From: Solimonas sp040754295
Lineage (GTDB): Bacteria > Pseudomonadota > Gammaproteobacteria > Nevskiales > Nevskiaceae
Reading direction: 5' to 3'
Length of the DNA stretch: 61,810 nt
NCBI GenBank assembly: GCA_040754295.1
Contig: JBFMCQ010000016.1
Span: 1 to 61,810, forward strand
Position numbers and translations under genes: made by a program. Below the pieces are notes generated by a model, which saw only the letters and a list, made by a program, of their open reading frames with translations, had not been told where the DNA came from and searched no databases. This document shows positions 8,167 to 15,999 of this stretch, piece by piece (position 1 is the first letter of the stretch; each line of letters starts with the position of its first letter).

Positions 8167-9284
8167 GTGCGATGAGACCCCGGGTTCCAGACACGCATCG
8201 CCGAGTCCTGCGGGGGCGTCTGTGTCGCCGACTGCCATAGCTCGCGCACGGCCGCGAAGAAATTGTCTCGCGAGCTCGCGCGGTATGGCGCGTCGGCAGG
8301 AAGGCGTTCCATCAGGCGACGATGCGCCTTGCCCAGGTTGTGATACGGCATCGCCGGAAACATATGGTGCAGCGCGTGGTAGCGCAGCCCCACCGGAAAC
8401 AGCAGCACCGTCAGCCAGGTCTGGCCGGTGATATTGATCGAATCGGCGACCTGCTCGGCGTGGCTCAGGCTGCCGCCGCGGTTGCCATAGCGGTGCGCCG
8501 CCAGATTGCGCAGCCAGTTGAGGCCCAGCGACCAGGCCAGCAGCAGATAGGCCATCAGCAGCTGCGTGAAACCGATGATCCTCATCCACAGCAGCACGGC
8601 GATAGCGAGCAGATAGGCAAAGCACAGCGCCTCGACGATCAGCAGATGCCGTTCGTCGCGCTTGGGGAAGCGCTTGCGGTAATACGGATTGGAGACCGCC
8701 GCCGAAGCATGCGTCAGCACCCATTCGCGCAAACGCGGGCTGCACCACGACAGCGGGCCGAGAACGCCGAAGCGGATCACCATGAACAGCGGCAGCAGCG
8801 GCGCCTGCGCCAGATACTTCAGCGTCTCGGCCAGCGGCGAACTCGCCAGCGGTAGATACTCGCCGTCGTCCGGCGTGCCGAAATGCTTCGGGCTGTGATG
8901 CTCCACGTGGTTGCGGTACAGAATCCACGGCATCAGCAGCGGAATCCCGATCAGGAGATTCCACGCGCGGGCGAAGCCGCGCATGGTCTGCGCCGGCATG
9001 TGCACGATTTCGTGGATGAAGGTGCCGGCGCGGAAGAACAGAATGCTGGCGCCCAGAAAGGCCGTTATCTGCAGCGGGCTCCACGGCGGGGCGAGGAAAT
9101 AAGCGGCGGTCAGGGTCCAGGCGGCGCCGGCGCTGAGCAGCAGATCGGTCCAGTAGAGCGCCGGCGAGCGCCGGAACAGATCGCTCACGATCATCCGCGC
9201 CTCGCGCAGCCACAATGCGTCAACGCCCGACTCGTCCGAAGATCGTGCGGCACCGTACTGTGAATATCGGGACGTGGCGCTCAC
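8163..9284 (-). CDS. Membrane fatty acid desaturase
   Basis: The three histidine clusters of di-iron membrane desaturases are present in order: HEIVHMPAQ, HVEHHSPKHFG and YHALHHMFPAMPYHNLG, between hydrophobic segments. The enzyme would introduce double bonds into lipid acyl chains using O2. The open frame extends to 9566, but the added N-terminal part looks non-coding. GTG 9284 has an AGGA six bases upstream and lies about 27 bp below a good promoter; ATG 9194 is the alternative. It begins the minus-strand lipid operon and overlaps the lipid kinase start. Oxygen-dependent desaturation near an export system suggests envelope adaptation. Confidence 0.88.
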   Translation of the reverse strand: MSATSRYSQYGAARSSDESGVDALWLREARMIVSDLFRRSPALYWTDLLLSAGAAWTLTAAYFLAPPWSPLQITAFLGASILFFRAGTFIHEIVHMPAQTMRGFARAWNLLIGIPLLMPWILYRNHVEHHSPKHFGTPDDGEYLPLASSPLAETLKYLAQAPLLPLFMVIRFGVLGPLSWCSPRLREWVLTHASAAVSNPYYRKRFPKRDERHLLIVEALCFAYLLAIAVLLWMRIIGFTQLLMAYLLLAWSLGLNWLRNLAAHRYGNRGGSLSHAEQVADSINITGQTWLTVLLFPVGLRYHALHHMFPAMPYHNLGKAHRRLMERLPADAPYRASSRDNFFAAVRELWQSATQTPPQDSAMRVWNPGSHRT

Positions 9285-9317
9285 CGAGCATCCTGCAACA
9301 ATTCCTCCATTGGCAAA

Positions 9318-9347
9318 AGCATAATGGCTGCCCGGTTTGTTCGGCAA
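9318..9347 (-). promoter_or_regulatory. Sigma70-like promoter of the lipid operon
   Basis: On the minus strand, TTGCCG (9347-9342) and TATGCT (9323-9318) are separated by 18 bp. Transcription would begin near 9311, giving a leader of about 27 nt to the GTG start of the desaturase. The AT-rich pocket stands out in the GC-rich surroundings. Confidence 0.55.
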
Positions 9348-9390
9348 CCGACCACAACGCCGTCCTGCCGTCGCCGCCCACACGTCGACG

Positions 9391-9522
9391 ATGGTACGTA
9401 GCGTGATCGAAGACATGGAGATGCTCGGCGTGGTGCCTGAGGTCCAGGCCGTCATCCAGTGGACGGTGCGTATCGGCGACAAGGCCGGCTCGCTCGGTGC
9501 GCTCGTCTCGGCGATGGGTTGA
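9391..9522 (+). CDS. Possible short ORF with coding-like composition, unidentified
   Basis: From ATG 9391 the frame encodes 43 residues (MVRSVIEDMEMLGVV at the start, GDKAGSLGALVSAMG at the end) with almost exclusively G or C in third positions, unlike the sequence just upstream. I do not recognise it. It may be a small gene or the 3' remnant of a larger one. No clear ribosome binding site precedes it, and the opposite strand is the unlikely extension of the desaturase frame. Confidence 0.25.
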   Translation: MVRSVIEDMEMLGVVPEVQAVIQWTVRIGDKAGSLGALVSAMG

Positions 9523-9538
9523 GGTTCGGCTAACCCGA

Positions 9539-9892
9539 TCAGAACGTCAGCACCCGATCCGCCCACTGCGTCCAGTCGGCCAGTTGCGCGAGTGTGCTGC
9601 GGCGGGCGCCGTCGATCAGCTCGGCGTCGGCGATGCCGCGCGCGTCGAGGCAGATGCCGCAGACGCCGATCTCTGCGCGATGGCGCAGGACGTGTTGCAG
9701 CATCGTCTCGATGCGGTAGTAGCCGCTCGGCACTTTCTGTCCGCCTTTGGCGCAGGCGGCCGCATCGCCGATCAGGAAGACCTTGACCTCTTCGCCTGCG
9801 CGGCTCGACAGGCTGCCGGCGAGGCGCAGGCCGTTGTAGCTGCGCTCGGTTCCGTAAGGCGCATCGTTGAGGATGATGAGGGTTCGGGCCAT
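9539..9892 (-). CDS. DsrE/DsrF-like family protein
   Basis: A 117-residue soluble alpha/beta protein beginning MARTLIILNDAPYGTERSYN, with KVFLIGDAAACAKGGQK, GYYRIETMLQHVL and a conserved double-cysteine block GVCGICLDARGI. This is the small DsrE-like family, related to sulfur-relay subunits but usually of unknown function as a single gene. ATG 9892 was preferred over the 21-residue upstream extension because the family begins at this methionine. A TTGATCTGAATCAG palindrome 62 bp upstream fits FNR/ANR control, so expression under low oxygen is expected. It is a single-gene unit. Confidence 0.82.
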   Translation of the reverse strand: MARTLIILNDAPYGTERSYNGLRLAGSLSSRAGEEVKVFLIGDAAACAKGGQKVPSGYYRIETMLQHVLRHRAEIGVCGICLDARGIADAELIDGARRSTLAQLADWTQWADRVLTF

Positions 9893-9954
9893 GGTCGTCT
9901 GCTCACGTCTTTTTTGTTCAGCGCAGACGATGACCGCCGCATTCGGCGTGCGCA

Positions 9955-9968
9955 CTGATTCAGATCAA
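9955..9968 (-). promoter_or_regulatory. FNR/ANR-type box upstream of the DsrE gene
   Basis: Read on the minus strand it is TTGAT-CTGA-ATCAG, one base from the perfect FNR palindrome. If it acts at -41.5, transcription would start near 9920, 28 nt before the ATG, with a weak -10 (CATCGT, 9932-9927). Confidence 0.6.
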
Positions 9969-10037
9969 GCGCAGTCCTCACTGCACTCGGCGCGGGTTGC
10001 GCCGAATCGCTTCTGCCGCAGGCTTCAGACGGCAGCT

Positions 10038-10277
10038 TCAGCTGCCGGCGTGGCGTTTGGCCTGGCGCTGTATGTGGACGGTCGGTGTCGTCTTCGGCTT
10101 GATGCCGAACTGCGGCGCGCGGAAGGAAGGATTGTCGATCGTCGATTCGGGCTGCGCGTTTGCGGTTCGATCGGCGCGCTGCGGTGCGGCTCCGGGCGCG
10201 CGCTCGTCGTGCTCGGTGCTGGCTTTGGGCCGCGGCGGCTTGCGCAGCATCGCCGCGGTCAGCTTGGGTCTGGTCAT
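10038..10277 (-). CDS. Small basic hypothetical protein
   Basis: A 79-residue frame from ATG 10277, rich in Pro, Arg, Lys and Ala (MTRPKLTAAMLRKPPRPK at the start, FGIKPKTTPTVHIQRQ near the end). It has no recognised domain, no membrane segment and probably little fixed structure. Codon third positions are less strictly GC than in neighbours, and there is no obvious Shine-Dalgarno sequence, so it may not be a gene. It lies between the DsrE gene and the ribbon-helix-helix gene on the same strand. Confidence 0.3.
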   Translation of the reverse strand: MTRPKLTAAMLRKPPRPKASTEHDERAPGAAPQRADRTANAQPESTIDNPSFRAPQFGIKPKTTPTVHIQRQAKRHAGS

Positions 10278-10393
10278 TGGGGAACGGGATCTTCGTGTGA
10301 GGCCTGCGAATGATAGCCCTATCGGCGCGAGCATGAATCAGGCCCGGCGGATTTTTTTTGTAGCCGAAGGGCGGTTTCCTGGCCGCTGCCCCC

Positions 10394-10594
10394 TCAGGGC
10401 CGGCCCAGCGCCTCGTCCACCGATTCGCCCGGCGTCCACGGCCGGCCTAGCTTTTGCTCGATGTAGTCGCGGATCAGCTTGCGCACGACCTGCGATGGCG
10501 TCTGGTCGTCGCGCGCGCACAGGCGCTCGAACAGCGCCTTCTTGTCCGGATCGATCAGCACCGTGAGGCGCGCTGTTCGCTGTTCGGCAGACAT
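10394..10594 (-). CDS. Ribbon-helix-helix (CopG/Arc-type) DNA-binding protein
   Basis: A 66-residue protein: beta strand TARLTVLIDPDKKALF, helix LFERLCARDDQ, turn TPSQVVRKLIRDYIEQKL, then a short acidic tail. This is the RHH fold that binds DNA as a dimer through its N-terminal strand. ATG 10594 begins the domain; an upstream in-frame ATG at 10654 would place a non-homologous AT-rich leader in front. No toxin gene is adjacent, so it is more likely a stand-alone repressor. It diverges from the hyf-like operon, and a palindrome lies between the two, so it may repress itself and that operon (inference). Confidence 0.75.
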   Translation of the reverse strand: MSAEQRTARLTVLIDPDKKALFERLCARDDQTPSQVVRKLIRDYIEQKLGRPWTPGESVDEALGRP

Positions 10595-10607
10595 GCTCCG
10601 TCGCCCA

Positions 10608-10636
10608 TTTACAGTGTATGCGAATGATATGATAAT
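10608..10636 (+). promoter_or_regulatory. Promoter reading toward the hyf-like operon
   Basis: TTTACA (10608-10613) and GATAAT (10631-10636) are separated by exactly 17 bp. Transcription would start near 10643, about 90 nt before the GTG start at 10735. The -10 lies within the palindrome at 10621-10650. Confidence 0.5.
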
Positions 10637-10650
10637 TAGGTTATCATTCG
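10621..10650. promoter_or_regulatory. Palindromic operator between divergent RHH and hyf-like promoters
   Basis: CGAATGATA (10621-10629) is an exact inverted repeat of TATCATTCG (10642-10650) with a 12-bp spacer. A second, offset ATGATAA copy (10629-10635) pairs with TTATCAT (10641-10647). Tandem and inverted short ATGATA half-sites are typical of RHH operators. Confidence 0.55.
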
Positions 10651-10654
10651 TCAA
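10624..10654 (-). promoter_or_regulatory. Candidate promoter of the RHH gene
   Basis: On the minus strand TTGACG (10654-10649) precedes TATCAT (10629-10624) with a 19-bp spacer, longer than ideal. It overlaps the operator and the divergent promoter, so one bound repressor could block both. Confidence 0.35.
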
Positions 10655-10734
10655 GCGCGCGGGTGCCGCGCGCCGTTTCCCCGGGGTTTCGGAGTGGAGT
10701 GGCTGCTTGATGGCGCGCGCGGCGTGGGGCAGCG

Positions 10735-12753
10735 GTGGTGACTGAGACGTGGATGGCGCCGCCCTCGGCGCTCGCCGCAGCCGCGCTGATCGGTGCCGGC
10801 TGGCTCGCGATCGGATTCGCCGGGCTGCTGCGTCCGCTCAGCGTCGAGCTGGTCGGACGCGGGCTGTTCCCGATCGGTGCGGCGCTCGGCATTGCGCTGG
10901 CTGCCGTCGGACTCGCTGCATTGCCGCTGCCGGCGGCGACGGACGTGCTGCCGATCGGCCTGCCGGATCTGCCGTTCCACCTGCGCCTGGATGCGCTCAG
11001 CGCGTTCTTCCTGCTACTGCTCGGCGCTGCCTCGGCCGGAATCTCGGTGTTCGCCGCCGGCTACTTCCGCGCCGGCGAAGGCACCGCGCCGGGGCTGCTG
11101 TGCCTGCAGTACCACGTGTTTCTCGCCAGCATGGTGTTCGTGCTGCTCGCCGACGACGCCTACGGCTTCATGGTGGCGTGGGAGACGATGGCGCTGTCGT
11201 CGTACTTCCTGGTCACGACGCAGCACCGCATCCCGGAGATCCGCAGCGCCGGATTTCTCTATCTGCTGATCGCGCATCTGGGCGCGATTGCGATCCTGCT
11301 GTCGTTCGGCGTCATGCACGATGAAGGCTGGCAGTTCACCTTCGATGCGATGCGCACGGCAGAACTCTCGCCGTTCTGGGCCAGCGCGGCGTTCGCGCTG
11401 GCGCTGTTCGGCTTCGGCGCCAAGGCGGGGCTGGTGCCGCTGCACGTATGGCTGCCGGAGGCGCATCCGGCCGCACCCTCGCCGGTGTCCGCGCTGATGA
11501 GCGGTGTGATGCTCAAGACCGCGCTCTATGGCGTGCTGCGCGTGGCCTTCGACCTGCTCGGCCAGCCGCTGTGGTGGTGGGGTGCGCTCGCGCTCGCGCT
11601 CGGTCTGTTCAGCGCGCTGTTCGGCGTCGTCTTCGCCGCGGTGCAGACCGACATGAAGCGCCTGCTCGCGTACTCGTCGATCGAGAACGTCGGCATCGCC
11701 TTCGCCGCGTTCGGTCTGGCGATCCTCTTTCACAGTTTCGCGATGCCGCAGCTCGCGGCGCTCGCACTCGCGGCGATGCTCTACCACTGCCTCAATCACG
11801 CGTTCTTCAAGAGCCTGCTGTTCCTGGCCACCGGCTCGGTGCTGCACGCGACGCGCGAGCGCAATCTCGGCCGGCTCGGCGGGCTGATCCGGCGCATGCC
11901 GTGGGTCGCCTGGCTCGCGCTGGTCGGCACGCTCGCCATCGCCGGCCTGCCGCCGCTCAACGGCTTCGTCTCCGAATGGCTGCTGCTGCAGGCCTTCCTG
12001 TTCTCGCCGGACATCCCCAAGCCTTTCGCCAACATGCTGGTGCCGCTGGGTGCACCGGCACTGGCGCTGATCGCGGCGCTCGCCGGCTATGTGATGGTCA
12101 AGTTCTATGGCGTGATCTTCCTCGGGCAGATGCGCGAACCGCAGCTCGAGCGCGCGCACGACTGCGGCCGGCTCGAGCGCGTCGGGCTGGTGTGGCTGGC
12201 CGCCGGCTGCATCGTGCTCGGCCTCGTGCCGAGCCTCGTGCTCGGCCTGCTCGATCCGGTCAACGGCCTGCTGCTCGGCGCCGGCCTCGAACCACGCGGC
12301 GACGGTATCTGGATGCTCGCGCCAGTCTCAACGGAGCGTGCGAGCTACAGCCCGGTGCTGGTCCTCGTCGGCATGCTCGCCGGCGTGCTGATCACGGTCT
12401 GGGGCGTGCGCCAGCTCTATCACGGCCGCGTGCGCCGCGCCGCGCCGTGGGACTGCGGCTATCCGCTGCTCGACGCGCGCATGCAGGACACGGCCGAAGG
12501 CTTCGGTCAGCCGATCCGCCACATCTTCGAGCCGTTCTTCCGCATGCAGCGCGAGCTGCCGGACCCGGAGGATGTCGCGCCGCGCTACCGCGTCGTCGTC
12601 GAGGACCGCTTCTGGTACGCGCTATACGCACCGCTCGCCGCCGGCGTGAAGGCTGCGGCCGGCTTCGTCGGACGGTTGCAGCAGGGGCGCATCGCCGTCT
12701 ATCTGCTGTACAGCTTCCTGACGCTCATGGCACTGCTGGTGATCGTGCTGTGA
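10735..12753 (+). CDS. hyfB: HyfB-like antiporter subunit of an Ehr-type membrane complex
   Basis: A 672-residue protein with about 14-16 membrane segments of the NuoL/MrpA/HyfB family. The proton-channel helix contains GFGAKAGLVPLHVWLPEAHP and a conserved TDMKRLLAYSSIENVGI block. Such subunits couple redox energy to ion translocation. GTG 10735 gives MVTETWMAPP; ATG 10753 is a possible alternative. Its stop overlaps the next gene's GTG (GTGA). The order hyfB-C-E-F-G-I matches hydrogenase-4-like modules but without the ferredoxin-like HyfA/HyfH subunits. Confidence 0.9.
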   Translation: MVTETWMAPPSALAAAALIGAGWLAIGFAGLLRPLSVELVGRGLFPIGAALGIALAAVGLAALPLPAATDVLPIGLPDLPFHLRLDALSAFFLLLLGAASAGISVFAAGYFRAGEGTAPGLLCLQYHVFLASMVFVLLADDAYGFMVAWETMALSSYFLVTTQHRIPEIRSAGFLYLLIAHLGAIAILLSFGVMHDEGWQFTFDAMRTAELSPFWASAAFALALFGFGAKAGLVPLHVWLPEAHPAAPSPVSALMSGVMLKTALYGVLRVAFDLLGQPLWWWGALALALGLFSALFGVVFAAVQTDMKRLLAYSSIENVGIAFAAFGLAILFHSFAMPQLAALALAAMLYHCLNHAFFKSLLFLATGSVLHATRERNLGRLGGLIRRMPWVAWLALVGTLAIAGLPPLNGFVSEWLLLQAFLFSPDIPKPFANMLVPLGAPALALIAALAGYVMVKFYGVIFLGQMREPQLERAHDCGRLERVGLVWLAAGCIVLGLVPSLVLGLLDPVNGLLLGAGLEPRGDGIWMLAPVSTERASYSPVLVLVGMLAGVLITVWGVRQLYHGRVRRAAPWDCGYPLLDARMQDTAEGFGQPIRHIFEPFFRMQRELPDPEDVAPRYRVVVEDRFWYALYAPLAAGVKAAAGFVGRLQQGRIAVYLLYSFLTLMALLVIVL

Positions 12754-13703
12754 GCGCCGCGAGCGTCGCAATCCAGCTGCTCGAAGTGCTCGCCGCGGTG
12801 CTGCTGGCACCGCTGTTCGTCGGCTGGATCAACCAGTGCCGCGCCTGGCTCGCGAACCGCTCGGCGCCGCCGCTGTCACAGCCGTACCGCACGATCCGCA
12901 AGCTGCTGCACAAGGACGCGGTGCTCGCCGGGAGCGCCTCGCCGCTGTTCCGCGTCGTGCCGTATCTGCTGTTCGGCACGATGGCGACCGCCGCGGCGAT
13001 CGTGCCCTCGCTGAGCGTCGAGATGCCGTTCGCGGCGGCCGCGGACGCGATCGCGCTGGTCGGCCTGTTCGCTGCAGCGCGCGTGTTCATCGCGCTCGCG
13101 GCGATGGACATCGGCACTGCGTTCGGCACGCTCGGCGCGCGCCGCGAGATGATGATCGGTTTTCTCGCCGAACCGGCGCTGCTCACGGTCGTGTTCACGG
13201 CGTCGCTGATCGGCGGCAGCACCGCGCTGCCGTCGATCGCCTCGCGGCTCGCCGGCGCCGAGGTGCAGATCTACCCGAGTCTCGCCTTCGCCGCAGTCGC
13301 GTTCGTGATGGTGCTGCTCGCCGAAAATGCGCGCATCCCGATCGACAATCCGGCGACGCATCTGGAGCTGACGATGATCCACGAGGCGATGGTGCTCGAG
13401 TACTCCGCGCGTCACCTCGCGCTCATCGAGTGGGCCAGCGCGCTCAAGCTGTTCAACTACGCCTGTATCGGCTTCGCACTGTTCCTGCCGTGGGGCATGG
13501 CGCCGGCCGGCGCCGGCGTGCCCGCATTGCTCGCGGCGCTGCCGCTGCTCGCGCTCAAGCTGCTCGTCGCCGGTGCCGGGCTGGCCGTGCTCGAAACGCT
13601 GAGCGCGAAGCTGCGCATCTTCCGTGCGCCGGAGTTCCTGGCGATGGCGTTCCTGCTGGCGATGCTGGGCTTGCTCGTGCGCCTGCTGCTGAGGAGCGGC
13701 TGA
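12750..13703 (+). CDS. hyfC: HyfC/NuoH-like membrane subunit
   Basis: A 317-residue protein with about eight membrane segments. The NuoH-type quinone/ion loop is visible as VLLAENARIPIDNPATHLELTMIHEAM, with the conserved acidic residues, and the early cytoplasmic segment QPYRTIRKLLHKD. It anchors the hydrophilic HyfG/HyfI module to the membrane arm. The GTG start at 12750 is embedded in the hyfB stop (GTGA), so translation is coupled. The C-terminal SAKLRIFRAPEFL is also conserved in the family. Confidence 0.9.
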   Translation: MSAASVAIQLLEVLAAVLLAPLFVGWINQCRAWLANRSAPPLSQPYRTIRKLLHKDAVLAGSASPLFRVVPYLLFGTMATAAAIVPSLSVEMPFAAAADAIALVGLFAAARVFIALAAMDIGTAFGTLGARREMMIGFLAEPALLTVVFTASLIGGSTALPSIASRLAGAEVQIYPSLAFAAVAFVMVLLAENARIPIDNPATHLELTMIHEAMVLEYSARHLALIEWASALKLFNYACIGFALFLPWGMAPAGAGVPALLAALPLLALKLLVAGAGLAVLETLSAKLRIFRAPEFLAMAFLLAMLGLLVRLLLRSG

Positions 13704-13704
13704 G

Positions 13705-14367
13705 ATGAGCCTGCCGCTGTCGTCGCAGCTGATCCACCTGTTCGCCGCCGGGCTGCTGCTGCTCTCGTTCGCGATGCTCGCGCAGCGGCGCGTGCTGGCG
13801 CTGGTGCATCTGTTCGCGTTCCAGGGCGCCGCGCTGGTCGCGTCGACGCTGGTCGTCGCCTGGAGCACCGGGCAGCATCACCTGTATTACTCGGCCGGGC
13901 TGACGCTCGCGCTCAAGGTGCTGGTGCTGCCGTATGTGCTGCACCGCCTGATCCACCGCCTGCAGGTGCAGTGGGACACCGAGACACTGGTCAACATCCC
14001 GACGACGCTTTTGATCGGCCTGCTGATCGTGATCTTCTCGTTCGGCCTGGCGCAGCCGATCTCGCAGCTCGCGAGCACGGTCACGCGCAGCACGCTCGGC
14101 ATCGCGATTGCGGTCGTCATGCTGTCGTTCCTGATGATGATCACGCGGCGCAAGGCAGTGTCGCAGGTCGTCGGCTTCCTGGCGATGGAGAACGGCCTGT
14201 TTTTCGCCGCGACCAGCGCCACCTACGGCATGCCGATGGTCGTCGAGCTGGGCATCGCGCTCGACGTGCTCGTCGGCGTGTTCATCCTCGGCATCTTCTT
14301 CTTCCAGATCCGCGAGCAGTTCGAGAGCCTCGATCTGCACCATCTGGAATCGCTGAAGGAGGATTGA
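13705..14367 (+). CDS. hyfE: HyfE-like membrane subunit
   Basis: A 220-residue protein with six to seven predicted membrane segments related to HyfE and, in its central part, to NuoK (VSQVVGFLAMENGLFFAATS contains the membrane glutamate). The C-terminal tail is acidic (REQFESLDLHHLESLKED). It starts one base after the hyfC stop and ends directly before the hyfF GTG, so it lies inside the operon. It contributes to the ion-translocating membrane arm; no catalytic role is expected. Confidence 0.87.
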   Translation: MSLPLSSQLIHLFAAGLLLLSFAMLAQRRVLALVHLFAFQGAALVASTLVVAWSTGQHHLYYSAGLTLALKVLVLPYVLHRLIHRLQVQWDTETLVNIPTTLLIGLLIVIFSFGLAQPISQLASTVTRSTLGIAIAVVMLSFLMMITRRKAVSQVVGFLAMENGLFFAATSATYGMPMVVELGIALDVLVGVFILGIFFFQIREQFESLDLHHLESLKED

Positions 14368-15819
14368 GTGGAGCTGATCGTCCTGCTTGCGCTGCCGCTC
14401 GCCGGCGCGCTGCTGCTCGCACTGGCGGGCGAGCGTGGCTGGGCGCCTGAGCTCAACGTCGCGATCAGCTTCGCGACGTTTCTCGCCGGCTGCGCGCTGA
14501 CCGCGCGTGTGATCTCAGACGGGCCGATGCTGCTACTGCACGAGCAGTTTTTCGTCGACCCGTTCAATGTCTTCCTGGTCGCGCTGACTGCGTTCGTCGG
14601 CTTCACGACGGCGCTGTTCTCGCGGCCTTACATGCGCATCGAGCAGCACCACGGCAAGCTCAGCGCCGCGCGTCTGCGGCTGTATCACAGCATGTACCAG
14701 CTGTTCATGTTCACGATGCTGCTGGCGCTGCTGACCAACAACATGGGCATCCTCTGGGTGGCGATGGAGGCGGCGACGCTGTCGACGGTGCTGCTGGTTT
14801 CGCTGTACCGGACCTCGGCGAGCCTGGAGGCGGCGTGGAAGTACTTCATCCTCTGCGGCGTCGGCATCGCGCAGGCGCTGTTCGGCACGATCCTGCTGTA
14901 CTTCGCGGCGGAGAAGCTGCTCGGCGCCGAGGGCATGAGCGCGCTGCTGTGGACACACCTCGACGCGGTCAAGGGCGAGCTGGAACCGACGGTGCTCGCG
15001 ATCGCGTTCGTGTTCCTGCTCGTCGGCTACGGCACCAAGGTCGGGCTTGCACCCCTGCACAACTGGCTGCCGGACGCGCACGCCGAGGGACCGACGCCGG
15101 TTTCGGCGGTGCTGTCCGGGCTGCTGCTGAACGTCGCGCTGTACGCGGTGATCCGCTGTAAGGTCCTGGTCGAAGGCTCGGTCGTGTCCGCGCTGCCGGG
15201 GCGCATGCTGATGGGCTTCGGGCTCGCATCGATCGTGCTGGCGGCCTTCTTCCTGTGGCGCCAGCGCGACATCAAGCGGCTGTTCGCGTACTCGTCGATC
15301 GAGCACATGGGCATCGTCACGTTCGCGTTCGGCATGGGCGGGCCGGTCGCGAACTTCGCCGCGCTGCTGCACATGACCGTGCACTCGCTGACCAAGAGCG
15401 CGATCTTCTTCGCCGCGGGCCACGCCGCGCAAAAGGCCGGCACGCAGCTCATCGCCGACATCCGCGGACTGCTCGCGCTGTCACCGACGGTCGGCTGGGG
15501 CCTGATGCTCGGCACGCTGGCGATTCTCGGCATGCCACCGTTCGGCGTGTTCGCCAGCGAGTTCCTGATCCTGACGACGTCGATGCGCGAGCATGCCTGG
15601 GCCGCGCCGATCCTGCTCGTGGCGCTCGGCATCGCGTTCGCGGCGATCTTCGGCCGCGTACAGGGAATGGTGTTCGGCGAGGCCAGTGTGAAGCCGCTGC
15701 CGCAGCGGCCGGCGCTCGTGCCGGTGTTCGCCCACCTGGCGCTGGTGCTGATGCTCGGGCTGTACATCCCGCCGTTTCTCGCCGAATGGTTCCGCCTCGC
15801 GGCGGCGCTGATCGGCTGA
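14368..15819 (+). CDS. hyfF: HyfF-like antiporter subunit (NuoM/N type)
   Basis: A 483-residue, roughly 14-helix protein of the proton-conducting transporter family. It contains the early glutamate helix MGILWVAMEAATLSTVLLVS, the channel block GTKVGLAPLHNWLPDAHAEG and the lysine/histidine segment IKRLFAYSSIEHMGIV. With HyfB this gives two antiporter-like pumping units. It begins with GTG immediately after the hyfE TGA. A repeat-rich 180-bp gap separates it from hyfG, the only sizeable gap in the operon. Confidence 0.9.
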   Translation: MELIVLLALPLAGALLLALAGERGWAPELNVAISFATFLAGCALTARVISDGPMLLLHEQFFVDPFNVFLVALTAFVGFTTALFSRPYMRIEQHHGKLSAARLRLYHSMYQLFMFTMLLALLTNNMGILWVAMEAATLSTVLLVSLYRTSASLEAAWKYFILCGVGIAQALFGTILLYFAAEKLLGAEGMSALLWTHLDAVKGELEPTVLAIAFVFLLVGYGTKVGLAPLHNWLPDAHAEGPTPVSAVLSGLLLNVALYAVIRCKVLVEGSVVSALPGRMLMGFGLASIVLAAFFLWRQRDIKRLFAYSSIEHMGIVTFAFGMGGPVANFAALLHMTVHSLTKSAIFFAAGHAAQKAGTQLIADIRGLLALSPTVGWGLMLGTLAILGMPPFGVFASEFLILTTSMREHAWAAPILLVALGIAFAAIFGRVQGMVFGEASVKPLPQRPALVPVFAHLALVLMLGLYIPPFLAEWFRLAAALIG

Positions 15820-15835
15820 GGCCAAAAGCGGATTT

Positions 15836-15979
15836 GCCACGGATTACACGGATGAACACGGATCAGAACCAAGCGGTTGAAGCGCTACCGGAAGCAACCG
15901 TGTGCTGGCACGCACGCATGGCGAAACCCATCCTGCCGTTCCGCCCACCATTCCGTGTTCGTCCGTGTTCATCCGTGGC
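15836..15979. repeat. Inverted repeat built from tandem ACACGGATGA units
   Basis: The left arm (15836-15863, GCCACGGATTACACGGATGA onward) is nearly the reverse complement of the right arm (15952-15979), differing by two substitutions and one gap. Each arm holds repeated CACGGAT units. Loop sequence of about 88 bp shows no gene. It fills the hyfF-hyfG gap and can fold into a long hairpin. It resembles dispersed intergenic repeats of GC-rich proteobacteria. Confidence 0.75.
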
Positions 15980-15999
15980 CAACTGCCTTTTCTAAGGCC

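Noticed and set aside
7156..9213. Apparent 685-residue protein joining the lipid kinase to upstream sequence
   Set aside because: The N-terminal 350 residues are the shifted frame of the desaturase; kinase homology starts only near 8140.
9285..9566. 94-residue N-terminal extension of the desaturase
   Set aside because: It crosses the predicted promoter, lacks homology and has poor coding composition; GTG 9284 with AGGA is better.
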